Of a stretch of DNA of 64,000 nt, positions 17,073 to 27,451 are shown one piece after another. The stretch is taken from contig CATZRJ010000002.1 of assembly GCA_958423535.1 (NCBI GenBank), forward strand, positions 32,921 through 96,920, read 5' to 3'. Every line of letters starts with the position of its first letter. The first letter of the stretch is position 1. A program made the position numbers and the translations under genes. Origin of the DNA: an uncultured Collinsella sp. (GTDB lineage Bacteria; Actinomycetota; Coriobacteriia; Coriobacteriales; Coriobacteriaceae). The notes beneath the pieces are model-generated. The model was given only the letters and a program-made list of their open reading frames with translations. It was not told where the DNA came from and made no database searches.

Positions 17073-19169
17073 TTACTTTTTGCGAGCAAGCTCACCGATG
17101 TTTGCGATGCCGGAGAAAACGGCCTCAAAGCGGTTGAGCAGCTTAAGGCGATTATCGCGGAGCTGCTCGTCCTTGTCCATGACCATAACCTCGTCGAAGA
17201 AGCGGTCGATGGGGGCGCGCAGAGCTGCAAGGGCGGCAAATGCGGCCGGGTAATCCTCGGCGGCGAGAGCAGCATCGACGGCGATCTGAGCAGCCTCGGA
17301 GGCGTCGGCGAGCGCGAGCTCGACCTCGCCCATCAGGCTGCGGTCGTACTCCGCACCCAGCTCGGGCTTGGAGATGTGCGCGGCGCGGGCATAGGCGGTA
17401 GCCAGGTTGTCGAAGGTCTCGGCATCGTTCTTGCGGGCTTCGTCGAGGGCGGCGCAGCGGGCGAAGAAGACCGACGGGGCGATGATGTGCACCGCAGAGA
17501 CGGCGGCGACGGTATCGGCAGGAATCTTCTCGTCGCGGGCCATGCTCACCAGGCGGCCATGGAAGAAGTCACGGACCTGTTGGGCGACCTCGGCGGCGTC
17601 GAACTCAATGCCTTGCTCGCTATAGAGCTCAAGGGCAAAGTCGATCAGCGACGTGGGGTCGATCGGCAGACGATCGCGCAGGATGTTGATAATGCCGATA
17701 GCGGCGCGACGCAGCGCGTACGGGTCCGAAGAGCCGGTCGGAGGCTCGCCGATGGCAAAGATACCGGCGATGGTATCGAGCTTGTCGGCACAGGCCACGA
17801 TGCAGCCAGCGGTGCCCTCGGGCAGCTCATCGCCTGCAAAGCGGGGACGATAGTGATCGCGGATGGCGTGGGCGACCTCGTCGTTCTCCCCCATCGCGAT
17901 AGCGTAGTAACTGCCCATCACGCCCTGCTGGCTCGTGAACTCGACGACGGCGTTGGATACCAGGTCGGCCTTGCACAGGTGAGCGGCGCGAGCGGCATCG
18001 GCGGCAAGGTGGGCGCCCAGATGGGCCTCGCGAGCGATGGCGAGCGCGAGCTGCTCAATGCGCTCGGACTTGGCGAGCACGCTACCGAGCTTCTCCTGGA
18101 AGGCGACCTTGGCCAGACGCTCGCGGAACTCGTCGAGGGAGATCTTCAGGTCCTCCTCGTAGAAGAACTTGGCGTCGTCCAGACGGGCGCGCACGACGCG
18201 CTCGTTGCCGTCGATCACGCGCTCGGCGTTCTCGGGCTTGCTGTTGGAGACGACCACGAACTCACGCGTAAGCTTGCCCTCGCCGTCATAGATCGGGAAG
18301 TAGCGCTGGTTGGTGAGCATGGACTCGCAGATAATCTCATGCGGGACCTTGAGGAACTCCTCATCGAAGGTACCGACGAGCACCGTCGGCCACTCGCAGA
18401 GGTTGATGACCTCCTCAAAGACCTTCTTGGGCGTATCGACGTGGCAGCCGGGGCGAGCAGCCTCGACCTCGGCGATACCGGCAAGGATAGCCTCACGACG
18501 ACGCTCGGCAGAGAGCACACCGGCGTCCTCGAGCACCTGCTCGTAGACGGCGGGGCTGGCGACCACATGGTCACCGGGGCCAAGTACGCGATGACCACGC
18601 GTGGTGTTGCCACTCGTCACATCGGCAAACGACACGGGCACGACGTCTTCGCCCAGAAGGCAGCAGATCCAACGGACCGGACGAACAAACGTAGCGTGCT
18701 CGTGGCCCCAACGCTGGCTGCGATAGTTGGGCCACTGCAGGCCAGCGATAGTCTTCTCGCACAGGGCCGTCAGGATCGGGGTGGCCGGGGCGGAAGGAAT
18801 GTTCTTCTCGGCAAAGACGTACTCACGACCGTCGGTGTCCTCGCGACGGACCAGGTCCTCGGCAGCCACACCGCACTTGCGGGCAAACCCCTGGGCGGCC
18901 TTGGTGGCATTGCCGTCGGCATCAAAGGCAATGTTTGCCGCAGGGCCGCGCTTGACCTCATGGACCTCATCGGTCGCGGTGGCGACGTTGGCCACGAGCG
19001 CAGCCAGGCGACGCGGGCTCGAGATCACGCGGACCTCGCCATGGGCCAGACCGGCCTCGTCGAGACCCTTGGCGATCATGGTGCCAAGCTGCTTGACGGC
19101 ATTGTTCAGCGGTGCGGAGGGCATTTCCTCCGTACCGATCTCAAACAGGAAATCCTTAGCGTCTGCCAT
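17073..19169 (-). CDS. glyS: Glycyl-tRNA synthetase beta subunit
   Basis: Tetrameric (alpha2beta2) glycyl-tRNA synthetase subunit that recognises tRNA. The 698 residues match the family length and order: N-terminal LFEIGTEEMPSAPL, SPRRLAALV, GPAANIAFDADGN, an HD-like middle, MGSYYAIAMGE, DPYALRRAAIGI near residue 500, and a C-terminal anticodon-binding domain with FDEVMVMDKD. ATG 19169 is three bases after the glyQ stop. Confidence 0.97.
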   Translation of the reverse strand: MADAKDFLFEIGTEEMPSAPLNNAVKQLGTMIAKGLDEAGLAHGEVRVISSPRRLAALVANVATATDEVHEVKRGPAANIAFDADGNATKAAQGFARKCGVAAEDLVRREDTDGREYVFAEKNIPSAPATPILTALCEKTIAGLQWPNYRSQRWGHEHATFVRPVRWICCLLGEDVVPVSFADVTSGNTTRGHRVLGPGDHVVASPAVYEQVLEDAGVLSAERRREAILAGIAEVEAARPGCHVDTPKKVFEEVINLCEWPTVLVGTFDEEFLKVPHEIICESMLTNQRYFPIYDGEGKLTREFVVVSNSKPENAERVIDGNERVVRARLDDAKFFYEEDLKISLDEFRERLAKVAFQEKLGSVLAKSERIEQLALAIAREAHLGAHLAADAARAAHLCKADLVSNAVVEFTSQQGVMGSYYAIAMGENDEVAHAIRDHYRPRFAGDELPEGTAGCIVACADKLDTIAGIFAIGEPPTGSSDPYALRRAAIGIINILRDRLPIDPTSLIDFALELYSEQGIEFDAAEVAQQVRDFFHGRLVSMARDEKIPADTVAAVSAVHIIAPSVFFARCAALDEARKNDAETFDNLATAYARAAHISKPELGAEYDRSLMGEVELALADASEAAQIAVDAALAAEDYPAAFAALAALRAPIDRFFDEVMVMDKDEQLRDNRLKLLNRFEAVFSGIANIGELARKK

Positions 19170-19172
19170 GGC

Positions 19173-20084
19173 TTACGCCACCTCGCCTTCCTGGTCGGCA
19201 TTCTCGTTGACTCCGGCGACCTCGGCCATATAGGCCTCGCAGCACGCCTTGGCGACGGCGCGGACGCGCAGGATGTAGTTGGCACGCTCGACCGCGGACA
19301 GCGCGCCACGGGCATCGAGCAGGTTGAAGGCATGGCTGCACTTCATGACGCAGTCGTACGCCGGCAGCGGCAGCTTGCGCTCCAGACAGGAGTGACACTC
19401 GGCCTCGTAGTCGTCAAACTTCTGACGCATCATCTCGACGTTGGCGACCTCAAAGTTGTAGGCGCTAAACTCACGCTCGTTCTCCAGGAACACGTCGCCA
19501 TAAGTCATAGGCGTGCCGTCGGGCAGATAGCTCCACACCAAGTCATAGACGGAGTTGACGCCCTGGGCGTACATGGCGATGCGCTCCAGGCCGTAGGTGA
19601 TCTCGACGGGCACGGGGTCGACCTCGATGCCGCCCACCTGCTGGAAGTACGTGAACTGCGTGACCTCCATGCCGTTGAGCCAGACCTCCCAGCCAAGGCC
19701 CCAGGCGCCCAGGGTCGGGCTCTCCCAGTCGTCCTCGACAAAACGGACGTCATGGTCGTTGGGGTCCAGGCCAATGGCAGCCAGCGAACCCAGGTAGAGC
19801 TCCTGGGCGTTGACCGGCGACGGCTTGATGAGCACCTGGAACTGATAGTAGTGCTGCATGCGGTTGGGGTTCTCGCCGTAGCGGCCGTCGGCGGGACGGC
19901 GGCAAGGCTGAGCGTAGCAGGTGCGCCACTCGGCGGGACCGAGCGAGCGCAGCGTGGTCGCGGTGTGGAAGGTACCGGCACCGACCTCAGAGTCATAGGG
20001 CTGCATAATGACGCAGCCCTGCTCGCCCCAGTACTGCTGGAGACGCAGGATGATGTCTTGGAAGGAAAGCGATGAAGCGTTCAT
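19173..20084 (-). CDS. glyQ: Glycyl-tRNA synthetase alpha subunit
   Basis: Catalytic class II subunit of the two-subunit glycyl-tRNA synthetase. The 303-residue protein shows [20 protein letters not shown] at the N-terminus, [16 protein letters not shown], the AYVQPCRRP-like motif (here [20 protein letters not shown]), [18 protein letters not shown] and [20 protein letters not shown] lies before ATG 20084. A TATAGT -10 lies about 35-40 bases upstream without a good -35. No T-box is present in the 60-base leader. Confidence 0.97.
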   Translation of the reverse strand: MNASSLSFQDIILRLQQYWGEQGCVIMQPYDSEVGAGTFHTATTLRSLGPAEWRTCYAQPCRRPADGRYGENPNRMQHYYQFQVLIKPSPVNAQELYLGSLAAIGLDPNDHDVRFVEDDWESPTLGAWGLGWEVWLNGMEVTQFTYFQQVGGIEVDPVPVEITYGLERIAMYAQGVNSVYDLVWSYLPDGTPMTYGDVFLENEREFSAYNFEVANVEMMRQKFDDYEAECHSCLERKLPLPAYDCVMKCSHAFNLLDARGALSAVERANYILRVRAVAKACCEAYMAEVAGVNENADQEGEVA

Positions 20085-20143
20085 GCCTCTAATATCCCCT
20101 CGTCGAAACGATTACACGGTTAGGTACTGTACTATAGCGGTTT

Positions 20144-20707
20144 TTAGTCGATAGCGCCGATGCGGTTGAGCGGCCAGTAGCGCACAAGCGCCACGGCGAT
20201 CAAATCAGAGCGATCGACGGGACCAAAGTAACGTGAGTCGGCAGAGTTTTCGCGGTTGTCGCCCATCACCCACACGCACCCGTCGGGAACGGTGTAGGGA
20301 TAGCTTACCTGAGCGCCGGGAGCCTGGACCGAAAGCGGCCAGCTCATGCCGGTCGTGTAGTCCTCGTCGAGCGCCTGGCCGTCAACGACCACCTTGCCGT
20401 CCCGAAGGTCGACCGTCTGGCCGGCCGTGGCAATAACACGCTTGACGAGAACATCGTGCTCGGAGGTGACATCGGGGTTGTGGAACACCACGATATCGCC
20501 TTGGCTGACAGGCTGGCCGAGCTTAAGGCTCACCTTTTGCGCCAGGATCTGGTCGCCGATCTCGATCGTGGACTCCATGGAGCCGGTGGGCACCACAAAG
20601 GGTTCGACCACAAACGAGCGAATCAGGAAGGTGGCGACCAGTGCGATCGCGACGACCACGATCCACTCAAACGCACCCTTTAGCACGGAATGCTGCGATG
20701 GAACCAT
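20144..20707 (-). CDS. lepB: Signal peptidase I
   Basis: Membrane protease that removes signal peptides from secreted preproteins. The 187-residue protein has one N-terminal transmembrane segment (roughly residues 12-32). It then has VPTGSMESTIEIGD with the catalytic Ser, LVKRVIATAGQTVDLRDG with the catalytic Lys, and the box E motif MGDNRENSADSRYFGPV. ATG 20707 is preferred over GTG 20713 because AGGAG lies five bases before it. It follows trmD by three bases. Confidence 0.94.
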   Translation of the reverse strand: MVPSQHSVLKGAFEWIVVVAIALVATFLIRSFVVEPFVVPTGSMESTIEIGDQILAQKVSLKLGQPVSQGDIVVFHNPDVTSEHDVLVKRVIATAGQTVDLRDGKVVVDGQALDEDYTTGMSWPLSVQAPGAQVSYPYTVPDGCVWVMGDNRENSADSRYFGPVDRSDLIAVALVRYWPLNRIGAID

Positions 20708-20709
20708 TC

Positions 20710-21468
20710 TCACTCCTTGCTCTGCGAATACGATGCGTCCAGGATGTCCTGCGCGTATGCGCGCTCCTCGGGCGTAAGCCGCGCCGTCTCGATCAGGTCG
20801 GGACGCCAGCGGCAGGTGCGCTCGATGGCATTCTTACGGCGCCAGGCGTCAACCTTGGCATGGTCACCGCTCACGAGCACCGGCGGCACGCCCTCGCCGT
20901 TGAACTCGGCGGGACGGGTGTACTGCGCGTACTCGAGCAGGCCACCGTCCTCGGCAGTCGAGAACGACTCATCGACATTGCTCATCTCGTCACCAAGGGC
21001 GCCGGGAATCAAACGTACGACGGCATCGGCAACGACCATAGCGGGAAGCTCGCCGCCCGTAAGCACGTAGTCGCCGATCGACAGGCGCTCGTCGGCATAC
21101 GCATAAGCGCGCTCGTCGACGCCCTCGTAGCGGCTGCAAACAAACAGCAGGCGCTCGCTTTTGAGCAGGCGCTCGGCCACATGCTGCGTAAAGGGTTCGC
21201 CGCAGGGCGTAAAGAACACCACGGTGGGCTTGGGACCCTCGGAACTAATAGCCTCGATGGCCTCGGCGATGGGCTCGACCTTCATAAGCATGCCCTGCCC
21301 GCCGCCGTACGGCTCGTCATCGACGGTACGATGGCGGTCGTGCGTCCAGTCGCGCAGGTTATAGGCCTTAAAATCAAAAAGGCCGGCCTTGCGGGCGCGG
21401 CCCAAAATCGACGTGGACATGACGGGCTCAAACATCTCGGGAAAGACCGAAAGGGTCTCAATCAGCAT
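20710..21468 (-). CDS. trmD: tRNA (guanine-37-N1)-methyltransferase
   Basis: SPOUT methyltransferase that makes m1G37 and prevents frameshifting. The 252-residue protein begins MLIETLSVFPEMFEP and has DDEPYGGGQGMLMKVEP, the SAM-binding trefoil-knot segments ICSRYEGVDER-like (CSRYEGVDERAYAYADE) and SIGDYVLTGGELPAMV, and LLEYAQYTRPAEFNG. ATG 21468 has GGGAGG upstream; the ORF is open nine codons further but no homologous sequence lies there. Confidence 0.96.
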   Translation of the reverse strand: MLIETLSVFPEMFEPVMSTSILGRARKAGLFDFKAYNLRDWTHDRHRTVDDEPYGGGQGMLMKVEPIAEAIEAISSEGPKPTVVFFTPCGEPFTQHVAERLLKSERLLFVCSRYEGVDERAYAYADERLSIGDYVLTGGELPAMVVADAVVRLIPGALGDEMSNVDESFSTAEDGGLLEYAQYTRPAEFNGEGVPPVLVSGDHAKVDAWRRKNAIERTCRWRPDLIETARLTPEERAYAQDILDASYSQSKE

Positions 21469-21478
21469 GTTGTCCTCC

Positions 21479-22000
21479 CTACTTGTCCATATCAATCAAC
21501 CCGTCCATAACGTGGACGGAAATTGTCCCCTGATCGGGAAGATCGAGCACAACCTGCTCGATCACGGGAATCAGCACCTCGCCGTACCGATCGCCCTCGA
21601 CAACCCAAACATCGTTGGCGGGCGTCGACATGATCTCGACAATCGTGCCGAGCGAACCGAAACGCTCGTCGACCACCTCGCGACCCATCAGATCGGTATA
21701 GGCGGCATCGAGCGAATCGAGCTCAAAGTCGTCACGATTTGCCAGCACGTAGCATCCGGTGATGCCCTCGGCGGCCGTCAAGTCATCAATGCCCTCAAAC
21801 GAGACCAGATCGCCATCGCCCGTATCGGTGACGGATGTGACCGTGCAAAAACGGTCACGCTTGAGCGCCGGCGGCGTCAAGGCGACGCGCATACCCGGCG
21901 TCAATACAGAAGGAAGCCCCCGCAGCGGCTGCGCGAGGACCTCCCCCTTCCTTCCGTGCGGCTTGACCACACGGGCGATGTTTTTGTACTGGGACCTCAA
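21479..22000 (-). CDS. rimM: Ribosome maturation factor RimM
   Basis: Assembly factor for the 30S head, binding S19. The 173-residue protein has the N-terminal beta-barrel sequence ARVVKPHGRKGEVLAQPLRG and a C-terminal PRC-barrel region (ANDVWVVEGDRYGEVLIPVIEQVVLDLP). Start is placed at TTG 22000, four bases after the khpA stop, with AGGA just upstream. The TTG is the loop of a GGACC-TTGA-GGTCC hairpin. Order rpsP-khpA-rimM-trmD is typical. Confidence 0.92.
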   Translation of the reverse strand: MRSQYKNIARVVKPHGRKGEVLAQPLRGLPSVLTPGMRVALTPPALKRDRFCTVTSVTDTGDGDLVSFEGIDDLTAAEGITGCYVLANRDDFELDSLDAAYTDLMGREVVDERFGSLGTIVEIMSTPANDVWVVEGDRYGEVLIPVIEQVVLDLPDQGTISVHVMDGLIDMDK

Positions 22001-22004
22001 GGTC

Positions 22005-22289
22005 CTAGCCCAGAACCTCTACCTCGACTGCAGTGTCGAGGCGAGCGGCCAGTGCACGGGCGAGCGTGCGAATGGCCTTGATGGTACGGCCACGACGGCC
22101 GATGACCTTAGCGACGTCATCCTCGGCAACCGAAACCTCAATCGTGGAGGCGTCGTCACCATCGATGACCTCAAGGCTCACGGAATCCGGGTCGTCGACG
22201 ATCTGAACAACGAGATATTCGACGAGATCGGCGATGCGATCTGAGAGCATTGCCTCACCCTCGAGCTGTGCAGCGTCAACCTCAGGCAC
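22005..22289 (-). CDS. khpA: KH-domain RNA-binding protein KhpA
   Basis: Small RNA-binding protein; in Gram-positive bacteria it partners KhpB and affects cell elongation. The 94 residues contain a single KH fold with IGRRGRT (the GxxG loop) near residue 65, followed by the helix AIRTLARALAARL. Starts with GTG 22289 preceded by GAGGAG. The N-terminal 20 residues are acidic and not conserved. Located between rpsP and rimM as in many Gram-positive genomes. Confidence 0.9.
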   Translation of the reverse strand: MPEVDAAQLEGEAMLSDRIADLVEYLVVQIVDDPDSVSLEVIDGDDASTIEVSVAEDDVAKVIGRRGRTIKAIRTLARALAARLDTAVEVEVLG

Positions 22290-22292
22290 GAT

Positions 22293-22634
22293 TTACTCCT
22301 CGGCGCCCTCAGCGGCCTCAGCGGCAGCCTTAGCGGCCTCGGCCTCTTTGGCGAGCTGCTTCTTGGACTTCTTGACGACGGTCTCGGTCTTCTCGCCCTC
22401 GTTGGCGGCCTTGACCAGAGCAGCGACGGCGTCGGTGAGCTGAGCGCCCTTGGACTGCCAGTCAGCGATCTTCTCGAGATCGAGGTTGATGGTCTTGGGG
22501 GCGGTCATCGGGTTGTAGCGGCCAACCTCCTCGATGATACGACCGTCACGCGGGGCGCGGGAATCGGCGACGACGACACGGTAGTACGGACGCTTCTTAG
22601 CGCCGTGACGAGCAAGGCGAATCTTGACTGCCAA
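22293..22634 (-). CDS. rpsP: 30S ribosomal protein S16 (bS16)
   Basis: Small-subunit assembly protein. The 113-residue protein starts [20 protein letters not shown] after a TTG initiator at 22634. The ribosome-binding site GAGGAG is six bases upstream. The S16 core ends near residue 80; about 30 Ala/Lys/Glu-rich residues follow as a low-complexity tail, longer than in E. coli S16. First gene of the rpsP-khpA-rimM-trmD-lepB run. Confidence 0.95.
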   Translation of the reverse strand: MAVKIRLARHGAKKRPYYRVVVADSRAPRDGRIIEEVGRYNPMTAPKTINLDLEKIADWQSKGAQLTDAVAALVKAANEGEKTETVVKKSKKQLAKEAEAAKAAAEAAEGAEE

Positions 22635-22763
22635 AGGAAACTCCTCCAACCAAGCAGCTTTAGGCTGCAACTACAAACAAACAGTTGAACATAATACGCC
22701 ATCGACGCGGGCAGGTGAAGTCCGTGAGACCAACTTCTTCGGTGTAGTCGAAGGCAAATCCAT

Positions 22764-22791
22764 ATCTTAGACAAGAATTCGCGATTTGCAA
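22764..22791 (-). promoter_or_regulatory. rpsP operon promoter
   Basis: Minus-strand TTGCAA (22786-22791) and TAAGAT (22764-22769) are 16 bases apart, giving a leader of about 120 bases. A second weaker candidate, TTCACC with TATTAT 17 bases away (22691-22719), lies closer to the gene. The two promoters would overlap the upstream region of the divergent dinB gene. Confidence 0.7.
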
Positions 22792-22823
22792 GCACATCCA
22801 CGCACCCCACATGAGCTGCGCGG

Positions 22824-22829
22824 TATACT
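22824..22829 (+). promoter_or_regulatory. dinB -10 element, implying a leaderless mRNA
   Basis: TATACT ends six bases before the dinB ATG (22836), so transcription would begin at or next to the start codon. There is no Shine-Dalgarno sequence and no good -35. A LexA-type box was looked for and not found. Confidence 0.55.
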
Positions 22830-22835
22830 CATGCC

Positions 22836-24089
22836 ATGAAAATACGCGAACACACATACGGTTATGAGGATGCTGCGGGCGTCACGCCGCCGCCCTGGAC
22901 GGGACCGGCGGTGGGCCTCATGGATCTCGATGCGTTTTTTGCGAGCGTGGAGATGCTCGACCATCCCGAGTGGCGCGGCAAGCCGCTCATCGTGGGTGGC
23001 GATGCCGATTCCCGCGGCGTCGTGTCCACCTGCTCCTACGAGGCGCGCCGCTTTGGCGTGCATTCCGCCATGCCCTCGGCCGAGGCACGGCGCCTCTGTC
23101 CGCAGGCCATTTGGACGCATGGGCATTTCAGTCGCTACCACGAGGTCAGCGCACAGGTCATGGCGATTCTCGCCGACGAGACCCCGCGCGTTGAGCGCGT
23201 ATCAATTGACGAGGCCTTTATCGATATCACACCGGGCCGCTTTGCGCCCGAAGATCCGCTGCTGGTTGCGCGGCGGATAAGCGACCGCGTGGCAGCGCTG
23301 GGAGTGACCTGCTCCATTGGCGTAGGCTGCAACAAGACGGTCGCAAAGATCGCAAGCGAGAGGGACAAACCGTTTGGGCTGACCATCGTGCGCCCTGGAA
23401 CCGAGCAGCGCTTTTTGGCCGCGCTGCCGGTATCTGCCATGAGTGGCATCGGGCGCTCGGCCGAGGAGCGACTGCGCCGCATGCGCATCTATACACTCGG
23501 CGAGCTGTCACGCGCGCCCGAATCAACCCTAGCCTCTATTTTTGGCATCAACGGCGAACGCATGCGCCAACGTGCGCTGGGGCTCGAAATCTCCGAAGTC
23601 ACGAGTCTCGATGAAGAGCGCGAGGTCAAGTCGGTCAGCAATGAACGCACCTTTGCGAACGATTTAACTGAGCGTGGGGACATCGAAGCGGCGATTGCGC
23701 TGTTGGGAGAGTCGGTGGGACGCCGCCTGCGCCGTCAGGGACTAACGGGCGCCACGGTGACGCTCAAACTCAAGTATTCGTATGGAAGCGGTCGCTCGGC
23801 ACAGCGCCGGCTGCCTCATCCGACCGACGATGAGAACATCTTTGTGGCAGTGGCGCTCGAACTGCTCGACAACATCTGGCAGGAAGGCATGCATGTGCGC
23901 CTGGCGGGCATCGGCATGAGCGACTTTGACCATCAGGGCGGCATCCAGACCGACCTGTTCTGCGAAGTCGACGACCGCGGAGCCCAATCCAGCGACCGTC
24001 GCGACCTCTCAGTCGCCATCGACGCCGTCCGAGACAAGTTCGGCGACACCGCCCTGTCCTTCGGCCGCCAATCCCGCTTCAACGATTAG
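22836..24089 (+). CDS. dinB: DNA polymerase IV (Y family)
   Basis: Translesion polymerase that copies past damaged bases with low fidelity. The 417-residue protein has the palm motif MDLDAFFASVE near residue 29, CSYEARRFGVHSAMP, and the catalytic SIDEAFIDIT near 125. It continues with GVGCNKTVAKIASERDKP, the helix-hairpin-helix segment (MSGIGRSAEERLRRMRIYTLGEL), and a C-terminal little-finger domain. No beta-clamp motif is obvious at the end. The only plus-strand gene in the first 44 kb. Confidence 0.93.
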   Translation: MKIREHTYGYEDAAGVTPPPWTGPAVGLMDLDAFFASVEMLDHPEWRGKPLIVGGDADSRGVVSTCSYEARRFGVHSAMPSAEARRLCPQAIWTHGHFSRYHEVSAQVMAILADETPRVERVSIDEAFIDITPGRFAPEDPLLVARRISDRVAALGVTCSIGVGCNKTVAKIASERDKPFGLTIVRPGTEQRFLAALPVSAMSGIGRSAEERLRRMRIYTLGELSRAPESTLASIFGINGERMRQRALGLEISEVTSLDEEREVKSVSNERTFANDLTERGDIEAAIALLGESVGRRLRRQGLTGATVTLKLKYSYGSGRSAQRRLPHPTDDENIFVAVALELLDNIWQEGMHVRLAGIGMSDFDHQGGIQTDLFCEVDDRGAQSSDRRDLSVAIDAVRDKFGDTALSFGRQSRFND

Positions 24090-24098
24090 TCCCTATGG

Positions 24099-24141
24099 CA
24101 AAAAGAAAGCCGGGCAGCTGCGAATGGCGCAACTGACCGGC
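24099..24141 (-). terminator. Terminator of the obgE-nadD-yqeK-rsfS run
   Basis: Minus-strand hairpin with GCCGG/CCGGC, CAG/CTG and TGCG/CGCA helices around a CCATT loop, followed by TTTCTTTTTG. It lies between the convergent rsfS and dinB genes; no U-tract serves the dinB direction. Confidence 0.8.
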
Positions 24142-24184
24142 GAACGGTAAAGGGTAGCTAAAAAGCCCCGTCCCAAATGAACTA

Positions 24185-24640
24185 CTAAAGGAGGTCGAGG
24201 GGAAGCTGGGGAGCGTCACCCCAGAGCTTCTCGAGACGGTAGAACTCGCGGGCCTCGGGGGTAAAGACGTGGACGACAACCGAGCCGTAGTCCATGAGCA
24301 TCCAGGTCTTCTGCTCACGGCCCTCGATGGAGAACGGATGCTCGCCGCAAGCCTCGGCAACCTTCTCCTCAATTTCGTCGACGATCGAATCAACCTGGCG
24401 GTTGTTGGTGCCGGTAGCAATGACAAAGTAGTCGCAAACATCGGAAAGCTCAGTCAGGTCGAGCACCTGAACGTCCTCGCCTTTCTTGTCGTAGGCGGCC
24501 TGCGCGGCAGCGCGAGCGACATCCTCGGCGGCGACACCGCTCGCGGACAGCGAGGCGGCAGTGCGGTCGGACGTGGCAACGAAACTCTTGTGCTCCACAC
24601 CTTCAAGAATCTGCTCGTCGGTCATGGTCTCGTCGGCCAT
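24185..24640 (-). CDS. rsfS: Ribosomal silencing factor RsfS
   Basis: Binds L14 and blocks subunit joining in starved cells. The 151-residue protein has the conserved core AAYDKKGEDVQVLDLTELSDVCDYFVIATGTNNRQV, with the 20-residue span near positions 48-85, and ends GSVVVHVFTPEAREFYRLEKLWGDAP. About 40 residues precede the core and are not conserved. Last gene after obgE-nadD-yqeK, as in many Gram-positive genomes. Confidence 0.94.
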   Translation of the reverse strand: MADETMTDEQILEGVEHKSFVATSDRTAASLSASGVAAEDVARAAAQAAYDKKGEDVQVLDLTELSDVCDYFVIATGTNNRQVDSIVDEIEEKVAEACGEHPFSIEGREQKTWMLMDYGSVVVHVFTPEAREFYRLEKLWGDAPQLPLDLL

Positions 24641-24667
24641 GGAATACCTCTTTCTAGACAGCCCGAG

Positions 24668-25279
24668 CTAGCGCAGCTGGGCGTAATGGTTGTAAATCGT
24701 AATAGCCGTGGGATAAAGATAACGCCCGGTCTGGATCACATAGACCAGACCCTGAGCAAAACAGGAGAAGAACAACTCGTCGAGCGAGGACTTCCCCACC
24801 ATCTTGCGCAGCGCATGGGCATAATCGCCATGGCGGTTGGGTTCGATGGCATCGGCCACAAAGACCACCATATCGAGCGGCGTCATGTCGCAAGCGCCCA
24901 CGGTGTGACGGTCGACAGCCTGAAAGACCGCCGGCGACAGCTCAGGAAAAAGCTGCGGAAGCTCATAGGCGGCAACCGGGCCATGCAAAAGCGGCGTCGC
25001 GGCAGACGGAGAGCCGGCAATCTTAATGCCATAATGCAGAGCGCGCGTGACCAGCTCGTCGTCGGAGAGCACCTTGTCCCAGTCATGGAGCAGGCCGGCG
25101 GCAGCGGCATCAAAGCGGTCGACACCGTATACCTCGGCTAGGTGCAGCGCAGTCTCGGCAACCCCGAGCGAATGCACGTAGCGCTTACGTTTATCCTTCA
25201 TGCGCACATCGAGCAACTCGTGGATACGCATCAAGAGCGCGCGCTCGTCGCCCTCAAACTGATCTTCTACCGACAACAT
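24668..25279 (-). CDS. yqeK: YqeK family HD-domain hydrolase (bis(5'-nucleosyl)-tetraphosphatase)
   Basis: YqeK enzymes cleave Ap4A symmetrically to ADP. The 203-residue protein has the HD-domain metal residues: YVHSLGVAETA (first His), AGLLHDWDK (HD pair), LLHGPVAAYEL and VDRHTVG, and the Asp of VVFVADAIEPNR. Lies between nadD and rsfS, its usual position. The substrate is inferred from the family, not from the sequence alone. Confidence 0.9.
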   Translation of the reverse strand: MLSVEDQFEGDERALLMRIHELLDVRMKDKRKRYVHSLGVAETALHLAEVYGVDRFDAAAAGLLHDWDKVLSDDELVTRALHYGIKIAGSPSAATPLLHGPVAAYELPQLFPELSPAVFQAVDRHTVGACDMTPLDMVVFVADAIEPNRHGDYAHALRKMVGKSSLDELFFSCFAQGLVYVIQTGRYLYPTAITIYNHYAQLR

Positions 25280-25288
25280 AGACCCCCA

Positions 25289-25966
25289 TCATTCAAAATC
25301 GTCTTGCCCAAGATCGGCATACAGGCCGCGTTTACGGATATAGCCGAGCACGGACTCGCTCGTTAGATAGCGCACGCTCATGCCGCGGGCAACCCGCTTG
25401 CGAATGTTGGTCGAGCTAATCGCCAGCGCCGGAATCTGGATATAGCGCACGTCGAACGGCAGTCCCGATTCCTTAATCCGCGCCCGGGCCGTATCGATGT
25501 CAAAGCCGGGACGCGTCGCAGCAATAAAGGTTGCCAGTTCGGCAATCTCATCGGCATTGTGCCAGGTCACAATATCGATAATCGCATCGGCACCCGTAAT
25601 AAAGTAGAGCTTTACCTGAGGCGGGTAAAAGTCGCGAAGGGCATGAAGCGTATCGGCCGTATAGGTCACGCCAGGACGGTCGATCTCGAAACGGCTCGCC
25701 AAAAAAGCCGGATTCGCAGCGGTGGCGAGGACCGTCATGGCATAACGGTCCTCGGCAGGCGTCACCGGTTTGTCGAGCTTAAAGGCGGGAGAGCCGGCCG
25801 GCATAAAGAGCACGGCGTCCAAGTCGAGCGACTCGCGCGCCTGCTCGGCGGTAACCAAGTGCCCGTAATGAATCGGGTCAAAAGTACCACCCATAATGCC
25901 GAGCCTAAACTCCTGCCCGTCTTCTAGAGGAAGCTCGGGCAGACCGATTCCACCGCGCAGCGACAT
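25289..25966 (-). CDS. nadD: Nicotinate-nucleotide adenylyltransferase
   Basis: Adenylates nicotinate mononucleotide in NAD synthesis. The 225-residue protein has the nucleotidyltransferase motif GIMGGTFDPIHYGHL near residue 24, KLYFITGADAIIDIVTWH, and the C-terminal ISSTNIRKR. The first 20 residues precede the conserved fold and may be an extension. ATG 25966 is three bases after the obgE stop, with GGAGGG further upstream. Confidence 0.94.
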   Translation of the reverse strand: MSLRGGIGLPELPLEDGQEFRLGIMGGTFDPIHYGHLVTAEQARESLDLDAVLFMPAGSPAFKLDKPVTPAEDRYAMTVLATAANPAFLASRFEIDRPGVTYTADTLHALRDFYPPQVKLYFITGADAIIDIVTWHNADEIAELATFIAATRPGFDIDTARARIKESGLPFDVRYIQIPALAISSTNIRKRVARGMSVRYLTSESVLGYIRKRGLYADLGQDDFE

Positions 25967-25969
25967 GGC

Positions 25970-27448
<1,479 letters not shown>

Positions 27449-27451
27449 CTA

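Noticed and set aside
16821..20075. A 1084-codon open frame on the plus strand
   Set aside because: It lies wholly antisense to glyQ, glyS and the PPDK regulator, which all have complete family motifs. Long antisense frames are common in G+C-rich genes, and the translation matches nothing recognisable.
20085..20143. A T-box riboswitch before glyQ-glyS
   Set aside because: The intergenic space is under 60 bases, with no specifier-loop or antiterminator structure.
22795..22870. A LexA/SOS box near dinB (a GAAC half-site occurs at 22848)
   Set aside because: Only one half-site is present, inside the coding region, with no matching GTTC arm at the proper distance.
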